Shown here in pieces: positions 1-10,099 of a DNA stretch of 64,000 nucleotides; within the stretch, counting starts at the first letter, position 1; each line of letters begins with the position of its first letter. Origin of the DNA: Lucinisca nassula. Its lineage: Eukaryota > Mollusca > Bivalvia > Lucinida > Lucinidae. The DNA lies in contig OY757010.1 in NCBI GenBank assembly GCA_963580285.1, forward strand, positions 62,580,406-62,644,405, given 5' to 3'. The translations under genes and the position numbers were made by a program. The notes under the pieces are model-generated. The model was not told where the DNA came from, did not search any database, and was given only the letters and a program-made list of their open reading frames with translations.

Positions 1-543
1 AGCCATTCAAGTAATTAATGTATCCCAAAATCGAACAAAACATGGAACATTGCACTGGACCTTGCTCCGGTGAATCAAGTATGGTGCCGAACTTTGACTG
101 AACCTTGCTCCGGTGAATCAAGTGTGGTGCAGAACTGTGACTAAGAATTTAAAGCATACTCTTAGTGAATGCAGTTTGAAAGGTATTTAAATCAATGTTT
201 TTTTATGATCTGAAACGTTTTCAACATTTATCTACGCATTTTGATTCCTGTAGGAAACTACAAATGCAAAATGCCTTGAATTTGAAAACGAGGCTGGTGC
301 ACTGCTCCATCATCCGGGCACTTCACACCTAGTCAAGAGTAGAGTCAAAAAGTGTAGCACCAGAACACTGCACCATACCACGTGACAACTACTTGATTGA
401 ACAGAACACAGATCGGTGCAAATGGAACAGTGAATCAAGTACGCCTTTTATCTGATGAATAACTCCTGTCCACAACACAAAATAAAGTACAACTGCAACT
501 GCAGTTCTCCCCTACCTTGTACTAAGGGGTATGACTAAATACC
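1..543. other. non-coding flank, short tandem duplication
   Basis: No gene is seen. Around 46-141 a roughly 48-bp unit containing CCTTGCTCCGGTGAATCAAG occurs twice in tandem. The last bases (about 530-547) match the start of a repeat that resumes at 7021, so this is the left flank of the LTR element insertion. Confidence 0.5.
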
Positions 544-547
544 GCAT

Positions 548-734
548 TGTTGTGTCGTGAGCTTTCCAGAAACGCCGACCGGAAGGTGATGGGTTTTACC
601 CACTTGGATAAACAATGGTACCTGGGAAGCGAGAAAAGCATGCAGAAGAGACCACGCTTCTCAGTCTAGATCGGCCACTCAAAGCAACCAGAACAGAGCA
701 TCTGCCAGGGAGATTCTCAACCATTTACCCAGGT
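548..734 (+). repeat. 5'-part of a third LTR copy
   Basis: Identical to the first 187 bases of the 250-bp LTR, then diverges right after CCCAGGT. The next 46 bp (735-780) resemble the region just before the 3' LTR (ACAAGGCC..CAAG..AG), so they look like a remnant of an internal 3' end with its purine tract. The homology ends where the full LTRs show a splice-donor-like CAG/GTAAG. Confidence 0.8.
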
Positions 735-780
735 TTTGCAGGCTGAAAGCCTACACAGTAACAAGGCCCAAGCTAGAGGG

Positions 781-1030
781 TGTTGTGTCGTGAGCTTTCC
801 AGAAACGCCGACCGGAAGGTGATGGGTTTTACCCACTTGGATAAACAATGGTACCTGGGAAGCGAGAAAAGCATGCAGAAGAGACCACGCTTCTCAGTCT
901 AGATCGGCCACTCAAAGCAACCAGAACAGAGCATCTGCCAGGGAGATTCTCAACCATTTACCCAGGTAAGACTTCTTCCTTGTCCAGTCCCCAGTCCTGG
1001 TCCCGCATACGGGCTATTAAAAATACATTA
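781..1030 (+). repeat. 5' LTR (250 bp)
   Basis: Starts TGTTGTGTCGTGAGC and ends AATACATTA. No mismatch to 6771-7020 was found on reading both through. Includes a CCCAG/GTAAG splice-donor-like site at 961-970. A 66-codon frame inside it (848-1048) is not considered a gene. Confidence 0.88.
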
Positions 1031-1050
1031 TTTGGCGACGAGCGATAAAA
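1031..1050 (+). promoter_or_regulatory. primer-binding-site-like sequence
   Basis: TTTGGCGACGAGCGATAA follows the 5' LTR directly. TGG is the complement of a tRNA CCA end, and TGGCGAC-type sites are common in Gypsy-like elements. The tRNA was not identified. Confidence 0.55.
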
Positions 1051-3595
1051 CGGAAGGGGGAATTCTCCGGTCATTTCGTTAGAGGTGTATTACTACTTCA
1101 CAAGTTATCCTCGGATTCGTGAGGGACGGTGAACATGATACGCGGTCCACTTCGTTATTTTTTTAACGTTGGGGATTGTGAAGGGTTCAGATTTACTTCA
1201 CGTTTTCGGACGTGGGGGGGGGGGGGCGGTGAACATGATACGCGGTTCCTTTTGTTTACAGAGGGAACTGTGAAGGGATCAACTCTTGATAGCCTGACGG
1301 GTTGAAATTGTAGGTAGGTGAAGTTCTGAGGCATTTAGCTTCTTGGTTTGGCCTGTTTATTTTTTCAACAACGTGGAGCCAGTCAGTTTTGGGGACAACC
1401 GGTGAGTTTGGCATTTAGCTGAATGAACCAATTCTTAAGGCAGTCTTAAATTAATCTAAAATTAGCTAATTGGATTGATTTTGGCTTGTCTTCTGCCAGT
1501 TTTTCTTGGGGTAATTTTCAGTTTGGAAAAATTCTAAATTGTCCCTTGCCAGTTGGGGTTTAGTTTTGCCTGGTTGGGTGGCTGATTTTCTCCGTGGAAT
1601 GGCAGAGGAATACCTGGTTGTCAAGAAAGAAGAAAAGGTAATCTCTGTGTTTTCTAAACCAAGATTTACATGTACTTTTCTTCGATTGTTCGCTATATTT
1701 TATACGCGACCATTATTATAAAAGAAATCCCTAACCTGTATCATTGTGGTATTAATTCAAGAAACCTACGTAAAATCTTTTGCGTATTCTATACACAAAG
1801 TACTTTCTTGAATAAAATTGGTGACAAATAGCTGTCTGTATTTTTGAAGAAGGGGTTGGTTGGTTGATTGCAGACGAGAAAGGGTTGTTTTCTTGAGTTT
1901 ACTAAACCGAAAATAGTCCCTTTTCTTCAATTTTGTTGTATTGAAAAGTATTGGCAAATAGCCATCTATTGAAATAACATAGTTCTTACATTTTAGGAGT
2001 ATTCTATACCCAAAATAGTTAAAAAGAACTGCTTATTACTTAAAAGAAGCCAGCCATCCATTAAAAAGCATTGTTCTAACGTTTTAGAAGTACGGTGCGG
2101 TCCGGTAACATTGCGCATATAAAGTTTATATAGCTATGTGTGACTTTGTTCAAGCCACCACTCAATTTTCAGTCAACAACATTGCAGCATTTCCCTATCG
2201 ACCAGCTGCAATGAAAATTGGCCTCTGAAGTTATTAATATACAGGACAAAGAATACTATGAAAAGGGATGCCCCCTTGAAATTGAACTACCAATTTTGTC
2301 GCCTAACATTGCGCACAATATGTTTGTTGAACAGTTTGAACATGATGGTTGACTCATAAGTTGTTGATTCGTTCTTCTGCAATGTTGTCAGAAGCAGTAA
2401 GTTTGGAATCAAGGGAATAGCGACTTTGGCTAGTTTTAAACTCAGTCTTGACTTTTAAGAGTTCGTATTTTGAGAAAAATTGGGGGGTTCCTCGAGGCTA
2501 TTTCATCTGCACGTGCAGGACATCTTTTTCGGGTTAAAGTTAAACTTAATGCCGATGCACTGAATATAGTGGAATTGATAATTAGGGATACAGTTTGTGA
2601 AAATGCGAATGCAGGGTGCGCAAAATAAACGGCCATGCAAAGTTACCGGATTCGACTAATATATTCTCAAAATTATTAGTAAATAACTGCTTATCACTTA
2701 AAAGACAGACTTTTCTAGGGTTTTCGCAGTATTCTATACGCGAAAATTATTGAAAAGTGTTCTGCCTGTCGAAAAGCCAGAAAAAAAAGGATAAATATTT
2801 TGGGAAAGAATCTCTGGAGTATTCTATACACAGAGGTTATTCTTGAAATATTTATATTACACTTTACAGAAGTTTGTATTTGTCACTCCTTGCACAAATA
2901 AGATAGCAAATGTTGAGGCAAAGATTATTGACCAGACAGATGGCTTGATGGAGCATTAGTCGTCTTCTAGATACACAGGCGCCGGACGACACCATCAGTC
3001 AAAGGATGAAGAAATGCTTTCACGTGAACAGAATTGATAGAAGAATGTAGTGGGCATGGCGTTGATTTCTAATCCCCATGACCAAGAACAGTAGTAGAGC
3101 AGTCATGCAGTTGATTTCTAATCCTCATGGCTAGGAAGAGTAGAGCTAATTGGGTTGATTTCTAATCCCCATTGCCAAGAACAGTACAGCAGTCATGGAG
3201 TTGATTTCTAATCCTCATGGCTAGGAAGGAACAGAAGAGGACATGCATTGGATTTCAGAAAGAGTTTAAGAATTAACAGAAAGTGACTGATCAGCCAGAT
3301 GGTTCACCTTAGTGCTTGGAGTCTTCTAGACACATGCGCTTTGGTTGACATAATCAGACAAGAATGAAAAAATAGTTTCACGTGAAAAAATAGTCTTTGG
3401 TCTCTCCGAAAGCAGATATGAAAATGGAGTTAAGAAAAAAGATAGGCCTTATGCCATTTGAATGTGATTCATACAGCCGTAAAAGACATTCATGGTCAAG
3501 ATCACATGGTAGGAAGTTCGAAGAGTCAAGAAGGCAAACCAGACCTAGGTTAAACTCCAGGGGTTAAAGGTCAGGAACAACCAAAAGAGGGCAGA
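1051..3595 (+). other. LTR element leader, non-coding
   Basis: No convincing coding frame. Contents: a repeated leader phrase GGTGAACATGATACGCGGT (about 1128 and 1229), a poly-G run near 1213-1226, GTATTCTATAC-like motifs at about 1786, 1999, 2729 and 2819, and four imperfect ~60-bp units containing GTTGATTTCTAATCC at 3057-3230. Confidence 0.5.
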
Positions 3596-4811
3596 TTAAG
3601 CCAAGACTGGAGACACCTTCTAGAAGGCATGGAAGGTCGGGCTCACCTTCAAGGAGACAGAAATTGTCAAGGTCACCTAGGCGGGAAGGTCAAGTTCACC
3701 ATCAGGAAGACAGGAATTGTCAAGGACACCTAGGAGGCATGGAAGGTTGAGCTCCCCTTTAAGAAGACAGGAATTGCCAAGGTCACTTTCTAGAAGGCAT
3801 GAAAGGTCAAAAACGCCTTCAAGATGACATGATATGAGGAAATCACCTTCAAGGTTATGATGTCAAGGTCACCTTCAGGAGGGTAAGGAAGGTCAGTCAC
3901 CTTCAAGAGGACGTGAAGCGTCAAGGTCCCCTTCAAGAAGGCATGGAATGTCAAGGACATCTAGAAGGCATAACATGTCAAGGACACATAGAAGGCATGA
4001 CAGGTTGACTCTTCAAGAAGGCATGGCAGGCCAAGGTCACCATCAAGAAAGTATGACGGGTCAAGGTCACCAAGAAAGCATGACAAGCCAAGGTCGCATA
4101 CAAGATCATACACTCGACACCGGATGTCAAGGTCGCCAAGGACATATTCAAGGTCAGATTGTGATATGTTAGATTCAAGGTCGAGTGAAGACACTTATGC
4201 TAGTATTTCTAGGTCAGGGTCACCATTGCATACCGCTACAGAAGCAAAAAGCAAGTGATTGTAACCTATCACATCCTGAGGAGTCTTCTAGACACTCAAG
4301 GAGAGAGAGGCATGGTGATCCAAAACAGCTTCCAAAGAAATTGGATTTGATGGAACTGTGTGCTGGATGTTTTTTAAACAGACACAAGTTTGAAAGCTGC
4401 TGGTCAGCGATAAAATGATTTGACAGAGAATGTTATGATTACCTTAATTGGTCTTTAGAGGGCAAAGCTTTGGATTTCTTCGCAATCACTGTGCACACGA
4501 CTGGGAAGAGATTTGAGGATAGATTGGAAAACAGCAAGAATGAAATTCAAGCAATCATTTCAAGACAGGAAAGATCTTTGGAAGACAAGCTGACCAAGTT
4601 CTGACCCTTGCCACTGCCACATTTAGAGACCTGCCTGAAAAGCATCGGATTTGGGAAGCTATTTCAAAATACTGCTAGGGATATGCTGATAGACAGCCAA
4701 GCATGTTTCAGTATGAAAGCTGTTCTTAATAGAGTACAACACCAGTGCAAATCCCAAGCTGTGGAAGGAAAGAGACATTCCAATGGGGAAAGAAAAGGTG
4801 TTTTCCATTAA
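3596..4811 (+). pseudogene. decayed gag-like gene with Arg/Ser-rich repeats
   Basis: Three consecutive reading frames, broken by stops and shifts, look like one former protein. From about 3603 the DNA repeats a 40-60 bp unit that in one frame reads as SR dipeptide repeats (TPSRRHGRSGSPSRR, SRSPSRRHGMSRTSRRH, HGRPRSPSRKYDGSRSPRK) up to about 4255. From about 4267 another frame gives ESSRHSRRERHGDPKQ, then LNRHKFESCWSAIK, stop, FDRECYDYLNWSLEGKALDFF, LEDKLTKF, stop, and a further 66 residues to 4811. The W-LEGKALDFF and LEDKL..F blocks resemble Gypsy capsid regions; that assignment is inference. RS repeats are typical of RNA-binding proteins and could serve RNA packaging. Two in-frame stops and at least two shifts make it non-functional here. 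Confidence 0.5.
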
Positions 4812-5742
4812 CAGTCAGCTCACTAACAGAATCCCGGGTACAACGACTGACTGCTAATGGGATTGATGGACAAGATCTGAACGACAGAAGAATGAAACAT
4901 CAAATGGAATGATCCACGTTGGTATTTACAGATCATCGGTGGAAGAACCAGTTGTCTGTCTTCTACACTAAATTTTGAAATGGCTTGATGAAAACAGTTT
5001 CTTAAGTAGGCTTCTAGCCACTAGGAAAAGCTTTCACTTAAGTGCAAGGCAAGGAAATAGCAAGTAATTTGACAAATGCAAACTATGACAGGCAAAACTA
5101 GTCAAAATAATGATGGCAAATAAGGCTTTTAAAACAGCAAAGAAAATTTGTCCAAACCTAATGATACAGGTCCCTTTATTTTGATATGTGAATGCTTCCA
5201 AACGTTTGCAAGTTTAAAATGGAGTAGAAAAAGTATAGGCTTTTAAATAGCAGTTTCTTTTTGCCTCCATTTTAAAGAAAGATGCAATTGAACGAATTGA
5301 AGACTTTAGCTGGAGTTGAAAGAGTATAGGCTTGTAAATAGCAGTTTCTCTTTGCCTCCATAAGAAAGACGCGCTTGAATGAACAAAATAGATTTTTGCT
5401 GGGGTAGGAAGAGTATAGGCTTATAATAGCAGTTTCTCTTTGCCTCCATGGAAAACACATTTGAATGAACAGGAATGAGATTTTAGCAGAGTTCTCCCTA
5501 GGGTTTTGAAAATTGGAGTAAAAATGCAGTCCTCCAGAAAAAGTTGGAGTTTTACCATACTTTTCAAAAAGTTGGGAGTCAGAAATGAAAAAGTTGGAGT
5601 AAATTACTCCTAATTTGGAATTAACTAGAACTCTGTAAATTAGCCACAGTATTGTTTACCAGTTATCTTGGGTACTATCTTCTAGACAAGATTTTGAAAA
5701 GGCTCATTCAAGTTTAACATGGTTTTTATTGTTCAGGGAGCT
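4812..5742 (+). other. LTR element internal region without pol
   Basis: No RT, integrase or protease motif was found. At 5233-5480 there are three ~92-bp tandem units, each with GAGTATAGGCTT and GCAGTTTCTCTTTGCCTCCA. Confidence 0.5.
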
Positions 5743-6065
5743 TCAAGGGTCAGCTAGCTCAATGGGTTGAGGGATTATCCCAATAAAGCTTAATATTAAA
5801 ATACAGACAGTTAAGGAATTCAGATCCTCCGATGCCATGTGCAGCATACCGCACATGAGTACTAGTAATCTACTTAGGGGGTCCGGGCCTGCCCGGACGG
5901 GGTAATGCAAGTCTGACTGTCCATGCATATAGGCTATGCTGGTTTCCTTGGGCGGCAGGAATTGAGATGTCATTTCATCTCTGGTAAGGATCGCGCAGGG
6001 TTAGGGGCGGCGTCTCCGGGGTGGCCTAGGCGGTGTTGATTGGGACGTTGGGTCTCCGGGTCAGG
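5743..6065 (+). mobile_element. tRNA-headed SINE inside the LTR element
   Basis: TAGCTCAATGGGTTGAG (A-box-like) and GGAATTCAGATCCTCC (B-box-like) form a tRNA-type head. They are followed by the central and tail parts of the abundant SINE family of this window (GAGATGTCATTTCATCTC and a degenerate GGGACGTT tail). It is clearly diverged from the younger copies, yet sits between two identical LTRs. Confidence 0.6.
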
Positions 6066-6756
6066 TAAACAGAAAATGTATCTATCTGACACACAAGCTG
6101 TAGTTTTGCCCTGCAGTGGTTGTCATTACTGCACCAGGCCAGATGTTTAATGGGTCAGGTTCACGGTAAATGTGGGTGGCTCCATTCAGGAACAATTAGC
6201 TGGGCAGGGAGGAAAAATAATGGGATATGCCATAAGGAGACAACCACAGAGATGAAAGACAAATTGTTACTAGAAGATGCACACGGATAAAGAATTACCC
6301 GGTAACCATTAGGTTTACTGATTACTTAAGTTCACTGGTTAACAAACTGTGCTGATGTTTTGGAAGTATCCACTAAGAATGAAGGAAAGATTGATTTTCT
6401 AGATCGCACAAATCCAGAAATGTGTCTTCTAGACGGCAGTCTATCCGCGGATTTCTGTAATAGTCCACTAAATGACATTGAGCTTCTAGTTCTGTCACGA
6501 TTTCTGGACTTCTAGTTCGAAATCTGTTGGACTTAACGAGATGGCCAGACAGCGACTTGAGTGTGTCTTCTTTGTCCGCTCAAGCTGTCAAATAACAAGC
6601 TAGACTCAACACAGCAGCTTGCAAGTGAGGCTTCTTCGTCTCCTTCAAGCCAGACAATAGACTGAGACTTCTAGTCTCGTCCAAGCCCGAAGTGACAGTG
6701 GGACATCAGTCCCACTCAAGGATGAACCTGGCAGCTGGTGACAAGGCCTTCAAGAT
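6066..6756 (+). other. LTR element 3' internal region
   Basis: No coding frame recognised. Several TCTTCTAG and GACTTCTAG phrases recur between 6420 and 6690. Confidence 0.4.
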
Positions 6757-6770
6757 AAAGTGGGGAGGAG
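6757..6770 (+). promoter_or_regulatory. polypurine tract
   Basis: AAAGTGGGGAGGAG abuts the 3' LTR. This is the expected plus-strand primer of LTR elements. Confidence 0.75.
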
Positions 6771-7020
6771 TGTTGTGTCGTGAGCTTTCCAGAAACGCCG
6801 ACCGGAAGGTGATGGGTTTTACCCACTTGGATAAACAATGGTACCTGGGAAGCGAGAAAAGCATGCAGAAGAGACCACGCTTCTCAGTCTAGATCGGCCA
6901 CTCAAAGCAACCAGAACAGAGCATCTGCCAGGGAGATTCTCAACCATTTACCCAGGTAAGACTTCTTCCTTGTCCAGTCCCCAGTCCTGGTCCCGCATAC
7001 GGGCTATTAAAAATACATTA
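6771..7020 (+). repeat. 3' LTR (250 bp)
   Basis: Identical by eye to 781-1030. Followed by GCAT, which also precedes 548. Confidence 0.88.
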
Positions 7021-7126
7021 GCATATATGTGCGCATATGACTTTAAATACCGCATATGAATGTTTATTTTACCACCTTATACTTTTTTTTGAAAAAAAAA
7101 AAGGCTTGAAATATTGTTTAAATTGA

Positions 7127-7330
7127 AAACAACGCGTGGAAGCATCATGCAGCCCAATCTATTTCTTCAATCCCCGATGGACGGGGGCCGATCAGACCTT
7201 GGGGCAATATATTGGACTGCATGAGCTGAAGCCGACCGAACTTTGAAGTACTCCTAGGAAGATATAAGCCTGCCCAGACAAAGTGCTGCGAATCAGGCTG
7301 TATCTTAAACCTCGGAAGTACCCTCCGCAA
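7127..7330. mobile_element. two SINE-A head fragments, head to head
   Basis: 7127-7187 is the head of the abundant SINE on the minus strand (GGAAGCATCATGCAGCCC). 7188-7330 reads as a diverged plus-strand copy (CTGCATGAGCTGAAGCCGACC, AAGCCTGCCCAGACAAAG). A 107-codon minus frame across it is a by-product. Confidence 0.6.
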
Positions 7331-7702
7331 AAACCTAAAATTTGCAATCCTTTTGTATATCTTTCTGGATGTAAAAGAAACTGATTTGTAAAACGTCAAG
7401 TATTGAGTGGAAATAAAGAACACCACTCTCGGCTTATCAGATACAATAGCTCCAATCGAATGCGCCAAAAAAGTCTTTTAACAACCCAGTCTGTAACTGG
7501 TGGCAGGTCACTTAGTATAGTCCTGACGGTTTTGAACAAAAACTATTGCTATCTGTGCTGGGCTCAAGAACAATAAACAACGACCCATCAACGTTATGAC
7601 TTTGTTTCGCCCCCTAAATATTTTATATATTTGAAAGAGTTAGAACCTTCGACCTTGGCACTGACGTTAATTCTAGTAGCAAAGACATCAAAATGTTTTT
7701 AC
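7331..7702. other. unassigned sequence
   Basis: No gene, repeat family or regulatory site recognised. Confidence 0.4.
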
Positions 7703-7717
7703 ACACCCAGCGATCTT

Positions 7718-7923
7718 TTTATGTTTGGTTTTACGATCCTTTCAAGATTATTTCACTCGCATCAAGCCGATCGTTAACCGGAGGTGAGCTAGAGTACACG
7801 ATGAAAAACCTCCCGACCTTCCATGGCAGAACTTCTCATTATGTGACCTGAGCCATGCTCAAACCTACACCGTTGAGAGACCTAATGATTAAGAGTCAGC
7901 ACTCTTATCCACGGAGGCCCGTT
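7718..7923 (-). mobile_element. tRNA-derived SINE (SINE-C) with 15-bp TSD
   Basis: Flanked by ACACCCAGCGATCTT at 7703-7717 and 7924-7938. On the minus strand a tRNA-like head is followed by a body with CGATCGGC..GAGTGAAATAATCTTGAAAG and a tail in AAAACC. Same family as 10100-10323, and as the partial copies at 39217 and 47602. Confidence 0.88.
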
Positions 7924-7988
7924 ACACCCAGCGATCTTGTTAAATGAGGAAAAATAACATTCTCTGTCTTTCCAACATTTACTTATAC

Positions 7989-8989
7989 GGGTTGTGGGAC
8001 AACTCGGCACACAGCAAACTCGGCACATGACAAACTCGGCACATAACAAACTCGGCACATGACAAACTCGGACTATACAAACTCGGCACATAATTAGCTG
8101 TTTGGGTCAATTATCTATTGTTCACTTGGTAATGATAATTGCATAATCAAACAAATAATCAAATTAAAATATACGTAAAAATTGCATGTGCTACGGTGAT
8201 GTGATATGCCTGTACATTTTATACAACTACCATACAAGACTGTAAATACGTTTTACTCAAGAAGAGGTTCCTCATCATTGAGGGGAAAGACCGGATTACA
8301 GATTACAGTTACCTGTGAAATAGGGACCTACTAAATAGGGACCAAACATCAATATTTAATGGAGTAGATCTTTATTTAAAAAAAATGAAGATTTTTTTTT
8401 TCAATAAAATTTCAACTATTAAAGTTTCAAAAATTTAAGTTGTTTCTTAAATTTACCAGCGAATAAATCTTAAAAAAAAAGGACATAGGTTGTGGGTACT
8501 CGTTAGAATTACCGCCTCAATGAGGTGGTTCTAACAAGCACCCACAACCTATTTTTACTGAAAACAAGGAAAAAATATCATTTGACAAGACGCCCATCAA
8601 CTCGGGCTGGGCAATCTCTTGTTTGACAATACGGCCATCAACTCGGCTGGGCAATCATTGTTGGCAATGAGTCCCAAATATCATATTCACAGCTTTAGTC
8701 ATCGCCTGATTAATCAGATAATTAGTGTAGCAATTAAGTCATATCCAGAGCTTATTGATTTAGATGATTTAAAAAAAAATGCAAAAAAAAAAAACTAGAA
8801 ACTTTTTTATTTAATAAGCATATGTATAATTATTATAAAATAATAATAATAAAACAGGCAAATAAAGTATTAATGTACAGCTTAATAAGCATTATAACTA
8901 TTGTGGGCCGAGTTTGCTATGTGCCGAGTTTGTAGGGGCCGAGTTGGTTATGTGCCGAGTTGGCTATGTGCCGAGTTGTCCCGATACCC
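7989..8989. mobile_element. 1-kb non-autonomous DNA element, 6-bp TSD TTATAC
   Basis: Inverted termini GGGTTGTGGGACAACTCGGCAC (left) and GGGTATCGGGACAACTCGGCAC (right, complement) differ at three positions, and TTATAC flanks both sides (7983-7988, 8990-8995). Next to each terminus, AACTCGGCACAT-type units are repeated five to six times in inverted orientation (8000-8092; 8905-8980). No transposase frame is present. Superfamily not assigned. Confidence 0.8.
8485..8553. repeat. foldback element core (palindrome)
   Basis: AGGTTGTGGGTACTCGTTAG and its near-complement AACAAGCACCCACAACCT flank a central ACCGCCTC/GAGGTGGT hairpin. This is the signature of the foldback family seen repeatedly in the window, here inside the 1-kb DNA element. 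Confidence 0.75.
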
Positions 8990-9079
8990 TTATACGTATT
9001 ATTAGAGCTACCAGCGTACCGAAAGATGTTCAGAATATATAAATCTGTTCCTATCTGTGTGAAGTAAACTCTGCAAGTT

Positions 9080-9378
9080 TTGTTTATTTGTATTTAACGA
9101 CCCAGTCAACACTGATTTGGGTCATGTTTGGGCCTGTCAGTGTACCTATCCACGCTTTTCCTAAGCAGACTTATCCGTAAGCAGTTTACCAGTTCAGTGC
9201 ACATTCTGTCGCCAAAAACTGACCACTGCCCTTCCTGAATCAGCGGAAGGCAGAGAATGGCCATAGAAAAGATTTCATAATCAATCTCCACGAAAGAATG
9301 TTGCCAACCCCGGTAGGTATCGAATCCGAGTCTTCCTTATCGCTAGTCAGACTGAATCCGACTGAGCTACCGCAGCCA
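9080..9378 (-). mobile_element. tRNA-headed SINE (SINE-B)
   Basis: On the minus strand, GTAGCTCAGTCGGATTCAG (A box) and CTCGGATTCGATACC (B box) form a tRNA head. A body with AACTGGTAAACTGCTTACGG and a tail GTTGACTGGGTCGTTAAATA with AAAC-like ends follow. Body and tail match the abundant SINE-A central and tail domains while the head differs. Confidence 0.8.
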
Positions 9379-9538
9379 GCCGCACTTTGTGAGTAGTAGT
9401 TCTTATGTTCTGTTGTTTTTCGTTTCCATGGCCCCATGGACTTACTCCATAATGGCATTGCAAGACGTAAAATTTGCGAAAATGACTGCTACTCCTGCAA
9501 AAGTAGTCTCTTTTGATATGTCTAAGGGGTATACTCTT

Positions 9539-9580
9539 AAAGGAAAGAATTTGCTCCTAGGGAGCAAATTCTTCCCTTTT
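9539..9580. repeat. short perfect hairpin
   Basis: AAGAATTTGCTCC / GGAGCAAATTCTT face each other, and the right arm is repeated again at 9596-9616. A related GAATTTGCTCCTGAGAAGC occurs near 47456. Confidence 0.7.
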
Positions 9581-9659
9581 AGAGTAGTCCCCTTGAGGAG
9601 CAAATTCTTCCCCTTTTAGAGTAGACCCTTTTTTCAGTTGGACATAGGGGGGAAACCTA

Positions 9660-9730
9660 CGTCACGATGACGTCACACAGAAAGACAATGGCAGCCGCCA
9701 TCTTGAAAGTACCTCTCGCTTCGGTAAGTG
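9660..9730 (+). promoter_or_regulatory. CRE + YY1-like + splice donor block
   Basis: TGACGTCA (9668-9675) is a full CRE palindrome. GCCGCCATCTT (9694-9704) is the complement of the YY1 motif AAGATGGCGGC. CG/GTAAGT at 9722-9729 fits a splice donor. All three recur in the inverted copy at 21074-21135, which suggests a transcribed first exon carried by a repeat. Activity is not shown. Confidence 0.5.
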
Positions 9731-10099
9731 TTTTTGTGTTAAACAGATGATTTAAGCACAATCTTGACACAGCTTTTATCGCAGAGTACGGGCGAAATAA
9801 CAATGCTTTGTCTGCAAAAAGAAATTTGTGCAGGCTTTCAGTAGTATGGATAAACACGTTTGATTTAGTTCATTTCAGCGATCCATTCGTCAACACTCTG
9901 GATATGAAAATCATTCATATGAAGCAGCGCAGTGTTTTCATTAATCCTCTCATAACGAGTACACGACTTTTTCAGAAGAAAATACCATAGAAGTGTTTAT
10001 CAGTATTGAACTTTATAAGACGTTTTCAGTAAATGGTATCGTTAACACTCGATCAGAAATGAGATACGTACACACTCTGAAAACCAGCATATAGTTGTT

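Larger units (their letters stand above)
548..7020 (+). mobile_element. non-autonomous LTR retrotransposon, composite with three LTR copies
   Basis: Two 250-bp repeats (781-1030 and 6771-7020) are identical by eye, begin TGTTGTGTCG, and bracket 5.7 kb. A primer-binding-like TGGCGACGAG follows the first and a purine tract AAAGTGGGGAGGAG precedes the second, the standard LTR retrotransposon order. A partial third LTR lies at 548-734. The unit is flanked by GCAT at 544-547 and 7021-7024. Joining the flanks recreates a sequence found uninterrupted near 22130 (ATACCGCATATG followed by a GCATATGAC-like stretch), which supports one insertion event. Only a decayed gag-like frame is visible; protease, reverse transcriptase and integrase were not recognised, so it would need a helper. 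The PBS style suggests Gypsy/mag-type, but the lineage is not established. Confidence 0.85.

Noticed and set aside
462..480. CTGATGAATAAC as a hammerhead core
   Set aside because: No stem II or GAAA downstream.
848..1048. 66-aa frame (and its twin at 6838)
   Set aside because: It lies wholly or mainly inside an LTR, is identical in both LTRs, and has no protein similarity I recognise.
3948..4194. Overlapping 66-77 aa frames on both strands
   Set aside because: They are other frames of the Arg/Ser-repeat DNA; the SR frame is the one with protein-like periodicity.
3596..4260. Host SR-family splicing factor exon
   Set aside because: It sits between LTRs with PBS and PPT, is broken by stops, and has no RRM nearby.
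7145..7468. 107-aa minus frame
   Set aside because: Largely covers SINE-A head fragments.
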